A stretch of 55,019 nucleotides of DNA from an uncultured Clostridia bacterium (GTDB lineage Bacteria > Bacillota > Clostridia > Oscillospirales > Acutalibacteraceae). The stretch's first letter is position 1, and each line of letters starts with the position of its first letter. Location of the stretch: the NCBI GenBank assembly GCA_947630835.1, contig CANRIZ010000018.1, positions 1-55,019 on the forward strand, written 5' to 3'. The translations under genes and the position numbers were made by a program. Positions 34,069 through 45,075 of the stretch are shown here, piece by piece. The notes beneath the pieces were generated by a model. The model was not told the origin of the DNA and did no database searches. It saw only the letters and a list, made by a program, of their open reading frames with translations.

Positions 34069-36606
34069 TTATTCCCCGATTTCCGGATTTTCTTCGGTCG
34101 GAGCGGCGTTCTCCCCTTCGGAAAGCTCTTCTTCCTCGTGGTCAACTATTGAAAATGCCGCGACCTTTTCTCCCGGAGAAACCCTCATAACCCTGACGCC
34201 CTTAGACGTTCTTGAGAAGGTGCTTATATCCGTAGCCTTTATTCTTATTATAATACCGTCCGAGGAAATTATAATAATATCCTGGTCGTCGTCAATCATA
34301 GAAACGGCGGTAACGTCGCCGTAAAGCTCCGTTTTGTAGTTAGTAATACCCTTGCCGCCTCTGTTTTGAACACGGTAATTGTCAATGGCGCTTCTTCTGC
34401 CGTATCCCGTTTCGGAAACGGTGAGAACCTTTTTGTCGGGGTCAAGGATACACATACCCGTAACCCTGTCGCCGCTTCTGAGAGCTATCGCCTTAACTCC
34501 CCTTGCGGTTCTGCCGATTACCCTGGCGTCCGCTTCGTTAAAGGTAATTGCAAAGCCGTGCTTTGTGGCTACCATAATATCCTTTGTGCCGTCGGTAAGC
34601 GAAACCCAACGAAGCTCGTCGCCCTCGTCAAGATTAATTGCCAAAATGCCCGTTTTGCGTATGTTTTTGTAGGCGTTGAGAGGAGTCCTCTTGATAATGC
34701 CGTTCAGAGTCAGCATACAAAGATAATAATTTTCCTCATCGTTAAAGTCGGGAACTCTAATCATCGCCGTAATTTTTTCGTTTGCCTCTATAGGCAAAAT
34801 ATTTACCACGTTCATACCCTTGCTTGAACGGCTGCCCTCGGGAATTTCATAACCTTTAAGCCTGTAAACCTTACCCAGGGAGGTAAAGAACATAATATAA
34901 TCGTGCGAGGAGCAGGTGAACATAGTTTCGGCGTAATCCTCCTCACGCCTTGACATACCCTTGATACCCTTGCCGCCTCTGCGCTGGCTCTGATAAGCGG
35001 AAGCCGACTGGCGCTTGATATATCCCATTTTGGTAAGGGTATAAACGCAGTCCTCCTCGGGAATAAGATCCTCTATATCAACCTCGCCGGCAACGCTTGA
35101 AATTTCGGTTTTTCTCTCGTCGGCAAATTTCTGCCCGATAGCGGAAAGCTCCGTTTTAACAATTTCCTTAACCCTGGTTTCGGAAGCAAGAATTTCAAGG
35201 TATTCGTTTATTTTTTGCCTTAATTCGTCCCGCTCGCTTATTATTTTGTTAATTTCAAGACCTGCAAGCTGTCCCAACTGGAAATTGACTATAGCCGTCG
35301 CCTGCGGGTCGTCAAAATCGAATTTTTCCATAATCGCCGCCTTTGCCTCGGGCTTTCCGCCTTTGCAGGCACGGATCGTGGCAATTATATCGTCAACAAT
35401 ATCTATAGCCCTGGCAAGACCCTCAAGGATATGCTCTCTCGCCTGAGCCTTTTTGAGATCGTAACTGGTTCTCCTTGTAATGACCTCGCACTGGAATTTG
35501 ATATACTGCTCGATAATTTCTTTAAGGGTAAGGATTTTCGGCTCGCCGTTTACAAGGGCAAGCTGAATTATACCGTAGGAAATCTGGAGCTGCGTCATCT
35601 GATAAAGCTGATTTAAAATAACCTGCGGGTTTGCGTCGCGCTTTAAATCAATAACTATTCTTATGCCGCCGCCCCGCTGAGAGGAATAATCGTTTATATC
35701 CGACATTCCCTCGATTTTCTTTTCCTTATGAAGCTCCGCCATAGACTCGATAAGGCGGGCTTTGTTTACCTGATAGGGAAGCTCCGTTATAATTATCTGA
35801 AATCTGCCGTTTTTCTCGTTTTCGACTATTTCCGCCCTGCCTCTGAGGGTGATTTTTCCCCTGCCGGTGGCGTACGCGGCTCTGATTCCCGCTTTACCCA
35901 TAATTATACCCCGAGTCGGGAAATCGGGTCCCTTAATATGCTCCATAATTTCCTCAAGCGTGGCGTCGGGATTGTCAATTACACAGCAGATGCCGTCTAT
36001 AACCTCGCCCATATTGTGGGGAGGAATATTCGTCGCCATACCGACCGCAATACCCGTTGAGCCGTTTACAAGAAGATTGGGGTATCTTGACGGCAAAACC
36101 GTGGGCTCTTTAAGACGATCGTCGTAGTTTGTCGTAAAATCTACGGTATCCTTGTCGATGTTTGTAAGCATTTCGAGAGCGATTTTGCTCATTCTCGATT
36201 CCGTATAACGGTAGGCGGCGGGCGGGTCTCCGTCAATAGAGCCGAAGTTTCCGTGACCGTCAACGAGTATATATCTCATGGAAAAAGTCTGTGCCAAACG
36301 AACCATAGCGTCGTAAACCGAAGCGTCGCCGTGCGGATGGTACCTGCCCAAAACCGAACCGACGGTATCGGCGCATTTACGGTAGGGTTTATCGGGATAA
36401 AGACTGTTTTCATACATCGTGTAGAGTATTCTTCTGTGAACGGGCTTTAAACCGTCGCGAACGTCCGGCAGAGCCCTCGACGTAATAACGGACATCGAAT
36501 AATCAAGGAAAGAATTTCGCATTTCCCTGTTTATTTCAACGTTTACTATATTTTGCGCTTCAAGCGGTATATATTCGCCCAAAGAATGATTGTGTTTATC
36601 AGCCAT
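34069..36606 (-). CDS. gyrA: DNA gyrase subunit A
   Basis: 845 residues. Breakage-reunion domain with catalytic Tyr134 (AAYR133Y134TE), then six C-terminal beta-pinwheel blades, and an acidic tail. The gyrase-defining QRRGGKG box is visible as [12 protein letters not shown]. In the quinolone-resistance region the sequence is HPHGDA95SVYD99: the position of E. coli Ser83 is alanine, as in Mycobacterium tuberculosis. 16 bases downstream of gyrB; last gene of the dnaA-side cluster. Confidence 0.97.
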   Translation of the reverse strand: MADKHNHSLGEYIPLEAQNIVNVEINREMRNSFLDYSMSVITSRALPDVRDGLKPVHRRILYTMYENSLYPDKPYRKCADTVGSVLGRYHPHGDASVYDAMVRLAQTFSMRYILVDGHGNFGSIDGDPPAAYRYTESRMSKIALEMLTNIDKDTVDFTTNYDDRLKEPTVLPSRYPNLLVNGSTGIAVGMATNIPPHNMGEVIDGICCVIDNPDATLEEIMEHIKGPDFPTRGIIMGKAGIRAAYATGRGKITLRGRAEIVENEKNGRFQIIITELPYQVNKARLIESMAELHKEKKIEGMSDINDYSSQRGGGIRIVIDLKRDANPQVILNQLYQMTQLQISYGIIQLALVNGEPKILTLKEIIEQYIKFQCEVITRRTSYDLKKAQAREHILEGLARAIDIVDDIIATIRACKGGKPEAKAAIMEKFDFDDPQATAIVNFQLGQLAGLEINKIISERDELRQKINEYLEILASETRVKEIVKTELSAIGQKFADERKTEISSVAGEVDIEDLIPEEDCVYTLTKMGYIKRQSASAYQSQRRGGKGIKGMSRREEDYAETMFTCSSHDYIMFFTSLGKVYRLKGYEIPEGSRSSKGMNVVNILPIEANEKITAMIRVPDFNDEENYYLCMLTLNGIIKRTPLNAYKNIRKTGILAINLDEGDELRWVSLTDGTKDIMVATKHGFAITFNEADARVIGRTARGVKAIALRSGDRVTGMCILDPDKKVLTVSETGYGRRSAIDNYRVQNRGGKGITNYKTELYGDVTAVSMIDDDQDIIIISSDGIIIRIKATDISTFSRTSKGVRVMRVSPGEKVAAFSIVDHEEEELSEGENAAPTEENPEIGE

Positions 36607-36622
36607 TTTTTTACCTCTTTAA

Positions 36623-38617
<1,995 letters not shown>

Positions 38618-38875
38618 TTAAAATCCCTTTACGTCTGTCCTTTTGAATAAGGTTGTTGTGGAATATGGGGAAATATATACGTTTTTCTTTCCGTTTTCCA
38701 ACGTGACTATAAAAGATTTCGGCAAATCATACGAAACGGTAAACGTCTCGCCGTTTTTTTCCGAATTGTTAAGATATTCCCTTGTTTTGATTGATACCGT
38801 TGTGTTGTCAAGGTCAAAAATTCCGAGTATATCGGAATCCTTTATAAATTTTTCCGTGCCTATTTGAAGATACAT
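38618..38875 (-). CDS. remB: RemB-like (DUF370) regulator
   Basis: 85 residues starting MYLQIGTEKFI at the ATG that shares its A with the recF stop (TGATG); a start four codons earlier would overlap the ribosome binding site. Matches RemB/YaaB in length, N-terminal pattern and its fixed place between recF and gyrB in Firmicutes. B. subtilis RemA/RemB influence extracellular matrix genes. No classical DNA-binding motif is visible. Confidence 0.82.
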   Translation of the reverse strand: MYLQIGTEKFIKDSDILGIFDLDNTTVSIKTREYLNNSEKNGETFTVSYDLPKSFIVTLENGKKNVYISPYSTTTLFKRTDVKGF

Positions 38876-39963
38876 CAGATAAGACATCCTTTTTCGATAT
38901 GAAATGCTTTAGCTCCGCTTAAATTTAAAACGGACGGCTCGCAGCAGGTAATAAAAACCTGCCTGTTTTCAAGATGATTGAGTATGTAATCCTGACGGCT
39001 TAAATCAAGCTCGCTCATAACGTCGTCAAGCAATATAACCGGTTCTTCGCCGGTAATTTCCCTTATTATGTTTGCTTCGCTCAATTTAAGGGCAAGAGCG
39101 CAAGACCTCTGCTGACCTTGAGAACCGAATTTTCTTGCGGATATTCCTTTTATTTTAATGTTCAAATCGTCTCTTTGAGGGCCGACTCCCGTTATTTTGT
39201 TGTAAATATCGTCACGGCGGGTTTCTCTCAGCCTTTTTAAAAGAAAATCCTTTATTTCGTAAGCGTCTTCGCTGTAAAGACCGGTGTTGTTGATATATTC
39301 TACGCTGAAATCCTCCCTGCCCGACGAAAGACCGTAATAAATTTCCCTTGCGTTTTCCGACAAAAGCTTAACATATTTTATTCTTTCGCTTACGACCGCC
39401 GCGCCGTAAGAAGAAAGTTTATCGTCCCAAACGTCGAGAGTATCGTACAGTTCGGAATGAAATTGAATATCCTTTAACAAAGCGTTGCGCTGTTCCAAAG
39501 TATGGGCGTATTTTGCAAGCCCTTTAGCATAAAAGGGCTTTAACTGACACAGAGCCGTGTCTAAAAATTTTCTCCTGTTTACGGGGCCTTCCTGAATTAA
39601 GGATAAATGAGAGGGCGAAAAAATTACCGCATAAAATTCGCCTATCAGCTGCGACGGACTTTTTAATTCAATTCCGTTTTTCTTTGCATGCCTTTTTTTG
39701 TCAATAATAATTTCCGCGTTCTGTTCTCTGCCGAAGGCAAAATATTCTATCCCGTTTTTTGCGTATTCAGTTTCAAAGCGTACAAGCTCGCTGTCCCTTT
39801 TGGAACGAAAGCTTTTACAGCCGGTAAAAAGCCATACGCTTTCTATCAGGTTTGTTTTACCCTGCGCGTTTTCACCGAAAATGATATTAACATTTTCGGA
39901 CGGCGATATTTGAATGTAATCGATATTTCTGAAATCCGAAATTGAAAGGCTGTTAATAATCAT
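38875..39963 (-). CDS. recF: DNA replication and repair protein RecF
   Basis: 362 residues. SMC-like ATPase loading RecA at gaps. Walker A GENAQGKTNLIES near residue 31, signature motif FGSQGQQRSCALALKLSE, and Walker B VILLDDVMSELD. Translation is coupled to remB at the 3' end and it starts 11 bases after yaaA. Confidence 0.97.
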   Translation of the reverse strand: MIINSLSISDFRNIDYIQISPSENVNIIFGENAQGKTNLIESVWLFTGCKSFRSKRDSELVRFETEYAKNGIEYFAFGREQNAEIIIDKKRHAKKNGIELKSPSQLIGEFYAVIFSPSHLSLIQEGPVNRRKFLDTALCQLKPFYAKGLAKYAHTLEQRNALLKDIQFHSELYDTLDVWDDKLSSYGAAVVSERIKYVKLLSENAREIYYGLSSGREDFSVEYINNTGLYSEDAYEIKDFLLKRLRETRRDDIYNKITGVGPQRDDLNIKIKGISARKFGSQGQQRSCALALKLSEANIIREITGEEPVILLDDVMSELDLSRQDYILNHLENRQVFITCCEPSVLNLSGAKAFHIEKGCLI

Positions 39964-39974
39964 TTTTTCCTCTG

Positions 39975-40223
39975 TTAAACCATTTCGTAAACTACGCCGT
40001 TATATTCAAAGCTGTCTCCCCGCCTCAATTTTTTACCTCTCATAACGCAGGGTTCGCCGTTTGTTTTTATCAACCCGTCTGCTATTAACATTTTCGCCTG
40101 CCCGCCCGTTGAAACTATACCCGCATATTTCAAAGCGGAATCAAGCCTGATAAAATCCGTATCAAGTTTAAGCTCTTTTTTCTTTTTTTCGGCAACCCGC
40201 GCCGTAATTCTTATTTTTTTCAT
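39975..40223 (-). CDS. yaaA: S4-domain RNA-binding protein YaaA
   Basis: 82 residues; S4-type RNA-binding motif with FIRLDSALKYAGIVSTGGQAKMLI and NGEPCVMRGKKLRRGD. The four-base ATGA overlap with the dnaN stop gives coupled translation. Conserved dnaN-yaaA-recF order; role probably in ribosome assembly. Confidence 0.9.
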   Translation of the reverse strand: MKKIRITARVAEKKKKELKLDTDFIRLDSALKYAGIVSTGGQAKMLIADGLIKTNGEPCVMRGKKLRRGDSFEYNGVVYEMV

Positions 40224-41320
40224 TTGAGCTTAACGGGAAGAACAAGGAACAGGAAATTGTCGCCCTGTTTAGGTAAAATAATTATAGGCAAAACGGGGCT
40301 TCCGAGCTTAATAATAACCTCGTCCGTTTCGCACACCCTTAATGCGTCGAGCAAAAACCTGTTGTTAAAACCGATTTCTATTTTGTTTCCCTCAATTTTT
40401 GCGGGCAGCTTGTCGTTTGCGTTTCCCAAAGTCGTGGAAGAAGAAATTTTAATAAAATCGTCGTCAAAAATACATTTTATGGGACTTTTTGCCCTGTCGG
40501 TAATAATAAGCGAGGTTCTCTCTATACTGCTTATCAACATTCTTGTATTTACAAGGGCCTTTGTGGTTTCGTTTATCGCTATTGCGGATTTATAATTTAA
40601 AAATTCGCCGTCAAGCAGTCTTGAAACCAAAATATAATCGTCTATTTCAAAAACTATATGCCTTTTTCCAATATTTAACGAAACGGGTTTTTCATTGTCC
40701 GTAATAAGCTTTACTACCTCGTTGAGAGCCTTTTTCGGAACAACAAAAATTTGCTCCTCCCCGCTGTAATCTATTGTTTCGTTCCTTATTGCAAGCCTGA
40801 AGCCGTCAACCGCAACGAGCCTTACCGAATTTTCGCCTATTTCAAATCTTACCCCGGTATGAACCACCTTTGTATCGTTCTCGGCGGCGGCAAAAATTGT
40901 TTTTCTTATCATATCCTTTAAAATTTCGCCCTTTATAACTATAGGAAAGCTGCTGTTTACGGACGGAAGCTCGGGATATTCCTGAGCGTTTATGCCTTTA
41001 AGCGAAAATTCGGCGTCACCGCTCTTGATTTTTGCGGACATCCTTTCGTCAACCTCAATTTTTACGGTACTGGCGGGAAGACTTCTTAAAATATCGCAAA
41101 GCACTTTTGCGTTTAAAATTATACTGCCCTGTTCTTCAACCTTTGCCTGCGTGGAAGTTATAACGCCTACCTCGAGGTCGTAACCCGTTACGGTAATCGT
41201 ATTTTCCGTGGTGGTAAGCAAAATACCTTCTATTGCCGGTATTGTTGATTTGTTCGAAACCGCCCTTTGGACATTTGAACATATTTCCGAAAATTTTTGA
41301 CAGTCACAGATGAATTTCAT
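40220..41320 (-). CDS. dnaN: DNA polymerase III beta sliding clamp
   Basis: 366 residues, three-fold clamp architecture. Recognised from the N-terminal MKFICDCQKFSEICSNVQRAV, RFEIGENSVRLVAVDGFRLA in the second domain, and the C-terminal partner-binding end VLPVKLK (usually MPMRL, here diverged). Separated from dnaA by 229 bases that carry the motif cluster. Confidence 0.97.
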   Translation of the reverse strand: MKFICDCQKFSEICSNVQRAVSNKSTIPAIEGILLTTTENTITVTGYDLEVGVITSTQAKVEEQGSIILNAKVLCDILRSLPASTVKIEVDERMSAKIKSGDAEFSLKGINAQEYPELPSVNSSFPIVIKGEILKDMIRKTIFAAAENDTKVVHTGVRFEIGENSVRLVAVDGFRLAIRNETIDYSGEEQIFVVPKKALNEVVKLITDNEKPVSLNIGKRHIVFEIDDYILVSRLLDGEFLNYKSAIAINETTKALVNTRMLISSIERTSLIITDRAKSPIKCIFDDDFIKISSSTTLGNANDKLPAKIEGNKIEIGFNNRFLLDALRVCETDEVIIKLGSPVLPIIILPKQGDNFLFLVLPVKLK

Positions 41321-41388
41321 AATTTTTTCCTTTCCGAAGATAAATAAATATAATTTAAATAAAGTATTAGAATTAGGGAACGGCGAAA

Positions 41389-41544
41389 ATGTTTAAATCT
41401 TTTAAAACCCTTTTAAGTTCCGCGCTTTTTTGAAAAATAAATATGTTTAATAAATGTTCAAAATAAAATATTTTTAAACATAAAATTTAAGATAATTTTT
41501 AACTGTTCAAAACCGACGTGTTTAAAACAAAAACTTGTTTAAAA
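41389..41544. other. Cluster of TGTTYAAA motifs between dnaN and dnaA, probable oriC component
   Basis: Within 156 bases of the 229-base gap there are TGTTTAAAT (41390), TGTTTAATA (41444), TGTTCAAAA (41455), TTTAAACA (41473, reverse), TGTTCAAAA (41504), TGTTTAAAA (41519) and TGTTTAAAA (41536). Four are exact TGTTYAAAA. The 9-mer keeps six of nine bases of the classical DnaA box TGTGGATAA. The remainder of the gap is AT-rich. By position it could be the DnaA-box array or a dnaA/dnaN autoregulatory site. Confidence 0.6.
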
Positions 41545-41549
41545 CTTTT

Positions 41550-42869
41550 TTAATATTCCTGAACGTTCTTTATAATATCCTCGACCGTTTTTCTGAAAAG
41601 AAAATCCTCGTCCATTTTTTTTCTTGTCATATCAATGGAATGTTTAACGGTCGAATGTTGCTTGCCGCCGAAATAATTTCCGATTTCAACCAGGGAAAGA
41701 CCGGTTATTTCCCTCATAATATACATGGCGACCTGCCTTGCGTCTTTAATATTTTTATCTCTTTTTTCGGACATAATGTTTTCGGCGGAAATTCCGAAGG
41801 TATTTGCAATGTTATCGATAATTTTTGAATTTATTACGGTAACGGGCTGGCTGTTGTTGGTAAGCTCTTTAATAGCCTTTTTTGCAATTTCGAGCGACGG
41901 CGAAACGTTTGTAAGCGAGCAAAGAGACTTGATTTTTTTAACCGCGCTTTCAAGCTGACGCACGTTGTTTTTTAACTCGGAAGCAAAAAATTCAACAATT
42001 TCGTCCGAAAGCTTAAAATCAAACTGCTCGGCTTTGTTTTTGATAATCGCCATTCTCGTTTCAAAATCCGGAGGCTGAATATCCGCCATCAAGCCCCATT
42101 CAAATCTGGTTTTAAGCCTTTCCTGCAAAATTTGAATTTCGTTCGGCGGCCTGTCCGAAGTCAAAACAATCTGCTTGCCGTATTCGGTCAAAGCGTTAAA
42201 GGTATGGAAAAATTCCTCCTCCGTCTGTTCCTTTTTAGCTATAAACTGAATGTCGTCCATTAAAAGGGCGTCGGCGTTTCTGTATTTTTCGTGAAATTCA
42301 TAGGTGGTTTTGTTCCTGATATGGTAAACCAAATCGTTTGTAAAATTTTCGCTCGTTGTGTAAATGATGTTCGCCCGTGGATTTCTTTTTTTCATCTCGT
42401 TTTCAATAGCTTTTAAAAGGTGGGTTTTTCCGAGACCGGATTTTCCGTAAATATAAAGCGGATTGTATGATTTACCGGGATCCTCCGCAACCTTTTTTGC
42501 TGCTGCGTAGGCATAGTTATTGGATTTGCCGACAACGAAGTTTTCAAAATTATCGCCTATGGTTCTTTCGGAAACCTTTGTATTCTCGTTCGCCTGTTCA
42601 AATTCGCCGTCCTTGAGCTGCTCATAAATAAATTCAATTTCCACTTCAAAGCCGAGAACCTCGTTAAAAGCGTTGTTTATGGTTTCCGAATGTCTTTTTA
42701 TTATCAAAGGGAAAAGAAATTCGTTATTAACGGAAAGCACGGCCTTTTGACCGTCGAAGGATTTTAAAGTGATGGGCGAAAACCAAAGATTAAACGCACT
42801 GTCGGTTACGTTGAGATTTTCTTTTGCATATTCGCAAACGGTTTTCCACATATCGTTAAGAGATTCCAT
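41550..42869 (-). CDS. dnaA: Chromosomal replication initiator DnaA
   Basis: 439 residues. Domain I 1-80, short linker, AAA+ domain with Walker A GKSGLGKTH (142-150), Walker B LLMDDIQF and the arginine-finger region; domain IV from about 340. The DNA-binding helix reads FGGK403Q404HSTVKHS, where most DnaA proteins have GGRDHTTV. The E. coli equivalent of Gln404 is Asp433, a base-contacting residue. The basic loop reads KNIKDARQ instead of the usual ..PRQ. A start without a strong ribosome binding site (GGAG 11 bases upstream) fits low expression. Confidence 0.97.
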   Translation of the reverse strand: MESLNDMWKTVCEYAKENLNVTDSAFNLWFSPITLKSFDGQKAVLSVNNEFLFPLIIKRHSETINNAFNEVLGFEVEIEFIYEQLKDGEFEQANENTKVSERTIGDNFENFVVGKSNNYAYAAAKKVAEDPGKSYNPLYIYGKSGLGKTHLLKAIENEMKKRNPRANIIYTTSENFTNDLVYHIRNKTTYEFHEKYRNADALLMDDIQFIAKKEQTEEEFFHTFNALTEYGKQIVLTSDRPPNEIQILQERLKTRFEWGLMADIQPPDFETRMAIIKNKAEQFDFKLSDEIVEFFASELKNNVRQLESAVKKIKSLCSLTNVSPSLEIAKKAIKELTNNSQPVTVINSKIIDNIANTFGISAENIMSEKRDKNIKDARQVAMYIMREITGLSLVEIGNYFGGKQHSTVKHSIDMTRKKMDEDFLFRKTVEDIIKNVQEY

Positions 42870-43369
42870 AACAATGCTCCAATCAAAAAATAGAATGTTG
42901 GTTAAAAGTACGTTTTTATACTGATTTTTAAAAATAATTTGAAATTGTATGCTAAAATCAATTATTGAAAAATCGGCTTTAATTACCGTAAAAACATAAA
43001 AAGGCGATATAACGCCAAAATAATTAAAATTATAACGATTACCATTTTAGCACAGTTTTTATTAAATATCAATATTTATATTGGTAAAATATTTAATATT
43101 ATATAATAAGTAATATATTTAAATAAGGCAGCAAGAAAAAATTTTTATTTTTTTATGAAATTTTTAAAGAAATATTTACGGAAATTTTTGAAAAAATTTA
43201 AAAAGAGAGAAAAAAAGCACAACATTTTGTTTTAAGGAAAAAATTTTTACTATAAATAGTTGAAATTTTCAAAAGAGCTTAAAATAGTGAAAAATCTTGA
43301 CTTTTTAAGTGATTTTAGTATATAATATCTTTCCGCAGATTATTTTTGTAATGAAACGGAGGTAGAGCA
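42870..43369. other. 500-base AT-rich dnaA-rpmH gap, candidate unwinding region of oriC
   Basis: No gene. Very AT-rich, especially 43020-43260, with long A- and T-runs suited to strand opening. I find no TTATCCACA or TGTTYAAAA in it. It also holds the rpmH promoter (43297-43326) and presumably the dnaA promoter, which I could not place. Gene context (dnaA and rpmH diverging) is the classical Firmicute oriC site. Confidence 0.55.
43297..43326 (+). promoter_or_regulatory. SigA-type promoter of rpmH
   Basis: TTGACT (43297-43302), an 18-base spacer and a perfect TATAAT (43321-43326), about 44 bases before the rpmH start. Confidence 0.7.
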
Positions 43370-43504
43370 ATGAAAAGAACATATCAGCCTAAAAAGCGCC
43401 ATCGCAAGATGGAACACGGTTTTCGTAAAAGAATGTCTACAAGAAACGGAAGAAAAGTGCTTGCCCGCCGCAGGGCTAAAGGCAGAAAGCAGTTGTCCTA
43501 TTAA
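43370..43504 (+). CDS. rpmH: 50S ribosomal protein L34
   Basis: 44 residues, highly basic: [20 protein letters not shown] start and ...AKGRKQLSY end are those of L34. Preceded by GGAGG seven bases upstream. Founder gene of the rpmH-rnpA-yidD-yidC-jag run. Confidence 0.97.
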   Translation: MKRTYQPKKRHRKMEHGFRKRMSTRNGRKVLARRRAKGRKQLSY

Positions 43505-43516
43505 AATCTTTACTGA

Positions 43517-43846
43517 ATGAAAACGGTAACTTTAAATCGTAATTGTGATTTCAGACGCCTTTATTATAAAGGCAAGTCCTATACAAATCCTGCACTGGTT
43601 GTTTATTTAAAGCCTAACGGTGCGGGAATTTGTCGTATAGGTATAACCGTGAGTAAAAAAATCGGCAATGCGGTGGAAAGAAACAGATGCAAAAGGATTA
43701 TCAGAGCCGCATACAGAAATTTATCGCCGAAAATTAAAGGAAATTGGGATTTTATTTTTGTTTCAAGAACCAGGACTAAATTTTTGAAAAGTACGGATAT
43801 TGAAAAAATTTTATTTGAAATACTCCAAAAAGCGGGTGCCGTTTAA
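43517..43846 (+). CDS. rnpA: Ribonuclease P protein component
   Basis: 109 residues. Protein cofactor of RNase P, which matures tRNA 5' ends. Basic signature helix AVERNRCKRIIRAAYR is present. Starts 12 bases after rpmH, with no strong ribosome binding site, and abuts yidD with no gap. Confidence 0.95.
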   Translation: MKTVTLNRNCDFRRLYYKGKSYTNPALVVYLKPNGAGICRIGITVSKKIGNAVERNRCKRIIRAAYRNLSPKIKGNWDFIFVSRTRTKFLKSTDIEKILFEILQKAGAV

Positions 43847-44071
43847 ATGAAAGAATATGCTATTAAAATGATAAAATTTTATCAGCGTAAAATTTCCCCG
43901 CTTTTTCCGCCGAGATGCAGGTATTATCCGACCTGTTCTCAATATGCGCTTACAGCTATAGAAAGGTTCGGCATATTAAAAGGCGGTTTACTTGCAGTAC
44001 GGCGTTTGTTAAGGTGCAATCCTCTTTTCCCCGGAGGGGTGGATTTGGTACCCGAAAAGAAGAAAAAATAA
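43847..44071 (+). CDS. yidD: Membrane protein insertion efficiency factor YidD
   Basis: 74 residues. Family block [18 protein letters not shown] and [18 protein letters not shown] are clear. Assists YidC. Its ATG follows the rnpA stop directly. A weak hairpin (AAAATGC/GCATTTT, about 44076-44094) lies between it and yidC. Confidence 0.95.
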   Translation: MKEYAIKMIKFYQRKISPLFPPRCRYYPTCSQYALTAIERFGILKGGLLAVRRLLRCNPLFPGGVDLVPEKKKK

Positions 44072-44109
44072 AAATAAAATGCGAGTGCATTTTGTTCGGA
44101 GGAACATAA

Positions 44110-45054
44110 ATGACAAAAATTTATGAAATATTGGGAATCCCTTTCGGATTTGTTATTTCACTGTTCTATGTGCTGACGGGCAATTATATTTTTTCAATAT
44201 TTTGCCTGCTTCTGGTTGTCAGAATATGTTTGCTTCCCTCGGCAATCAAACAGCAAAAAAGCGTCGCTATGCAGCAGCGCCTTCAGCCTAAGCTTAGAAG
44301 AATTAGGGAAAGATACGGCAACGACCAGCAAAAAATTCAGCAGGAAACTCAGGAGCTGTACCAAAGAGAAGGCTTTTCGCCTATGGGCGGCGGCTGTTTG
44401 CCGATGCTTATACAGTTACCGGTTATGCTCGGTCTTTACCAGGTAAATCTTCATCCTTTTTCTTGGATTTTAAAAATACCCTCTTCGGTTGTCGAGCAGC
44501 TTAAAACGATGGGTATGGCTTTGGGGACGAATGTTTACGAAAAAAACATGTACAGAGCCGAGCTTACCGCGTTAATGAACTGGAACAAGCTTGATTTGGC
44601 TTCGGTTTCGGGTCTTACTCAGGAGCATATAGCAAAGATTGAGCTTTTTATAAGCAAGTTTAATTTATTCGGTTTGGATCTTGCCAAAACTCCTGAATTT
44701 AAGCATTTTGATATTTTATGGGTAATTCCCATAGTTTCCGGGCTTATAGCCTTTGCGACAAGCTTTTATTCGATGTACCGTCAGAAAAAAACCAATCCCG
44801 AAATGGCAAAAAATCCGTCTATGGGCTGTATGATGATTTTTTCGCCGGTTATGCAGATTTACTTTGCATTCCTTTTCCCTATAAGCATAGGCATTTATAT
44901 TATAATGTCCTCTGTTTTATCGTTTGTTCAGATGATAGTTTTGAACCATATTTACGAGCCTAAAAAGGTTCTGGCAAGGACTATGATAGACGAAACGGTT
45001 TATCGCCGTTCAAAAGAGGAAAACACTAAAAAAATCAACGAATTTAAAAAATAA
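44110..45054 (+). CDS. yidC: Membrane protein insertase YidC
   Basis: 314 residues, Gram-positive short form with five membrane segments. The groove arginine is in LLLVVRICLLPSA; the cytosolic coiled-coil loop (KLRRIRERYGNDQQKIQQET) and GGGCLPMLIQLPVMLGLYQV are typical. No lipobox is seen at the N-terminus. Ribosome binding site CGGAGGA. Followed by jag. Confidence 0.93.
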   Translation: MTKIYEILGIPFGFVISLFYVLTGNYIFSIFCLLLVVRICLLPSAIKQQKSVAMQQRLQPKLRRIRERYGNDQQKIQQETQELYQREGFSPMGGGCLPMLIQLPVMLGLYQVNLHPFSWILKIPSSVVEQLKTMGMALGTNVYEKNMYRAELTALMNWNKLDLASVSGLTQEHIAKIELFISKFNLFGLDLAKTPEFKHFDILWVIPIVSGLIAFATSFYSMYRQKKTNPEMAKNPSMGCMMIFSPVMQIYFAFLFPISIGIYIIMSSVLSFVQMIVLNHIYEPKKVLARTMIDETVYRRSKEENTKKINEFKK

Positions 45055-45075
45055 GCTTAACGACAGGTGTTAATT

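Noticed and set aside
42842-42850. TTTTCCACA as a DnaA box
   Set aside because: It lies inside the first codons of dnaA (M-W-K-T-V) and is single; likely chance.
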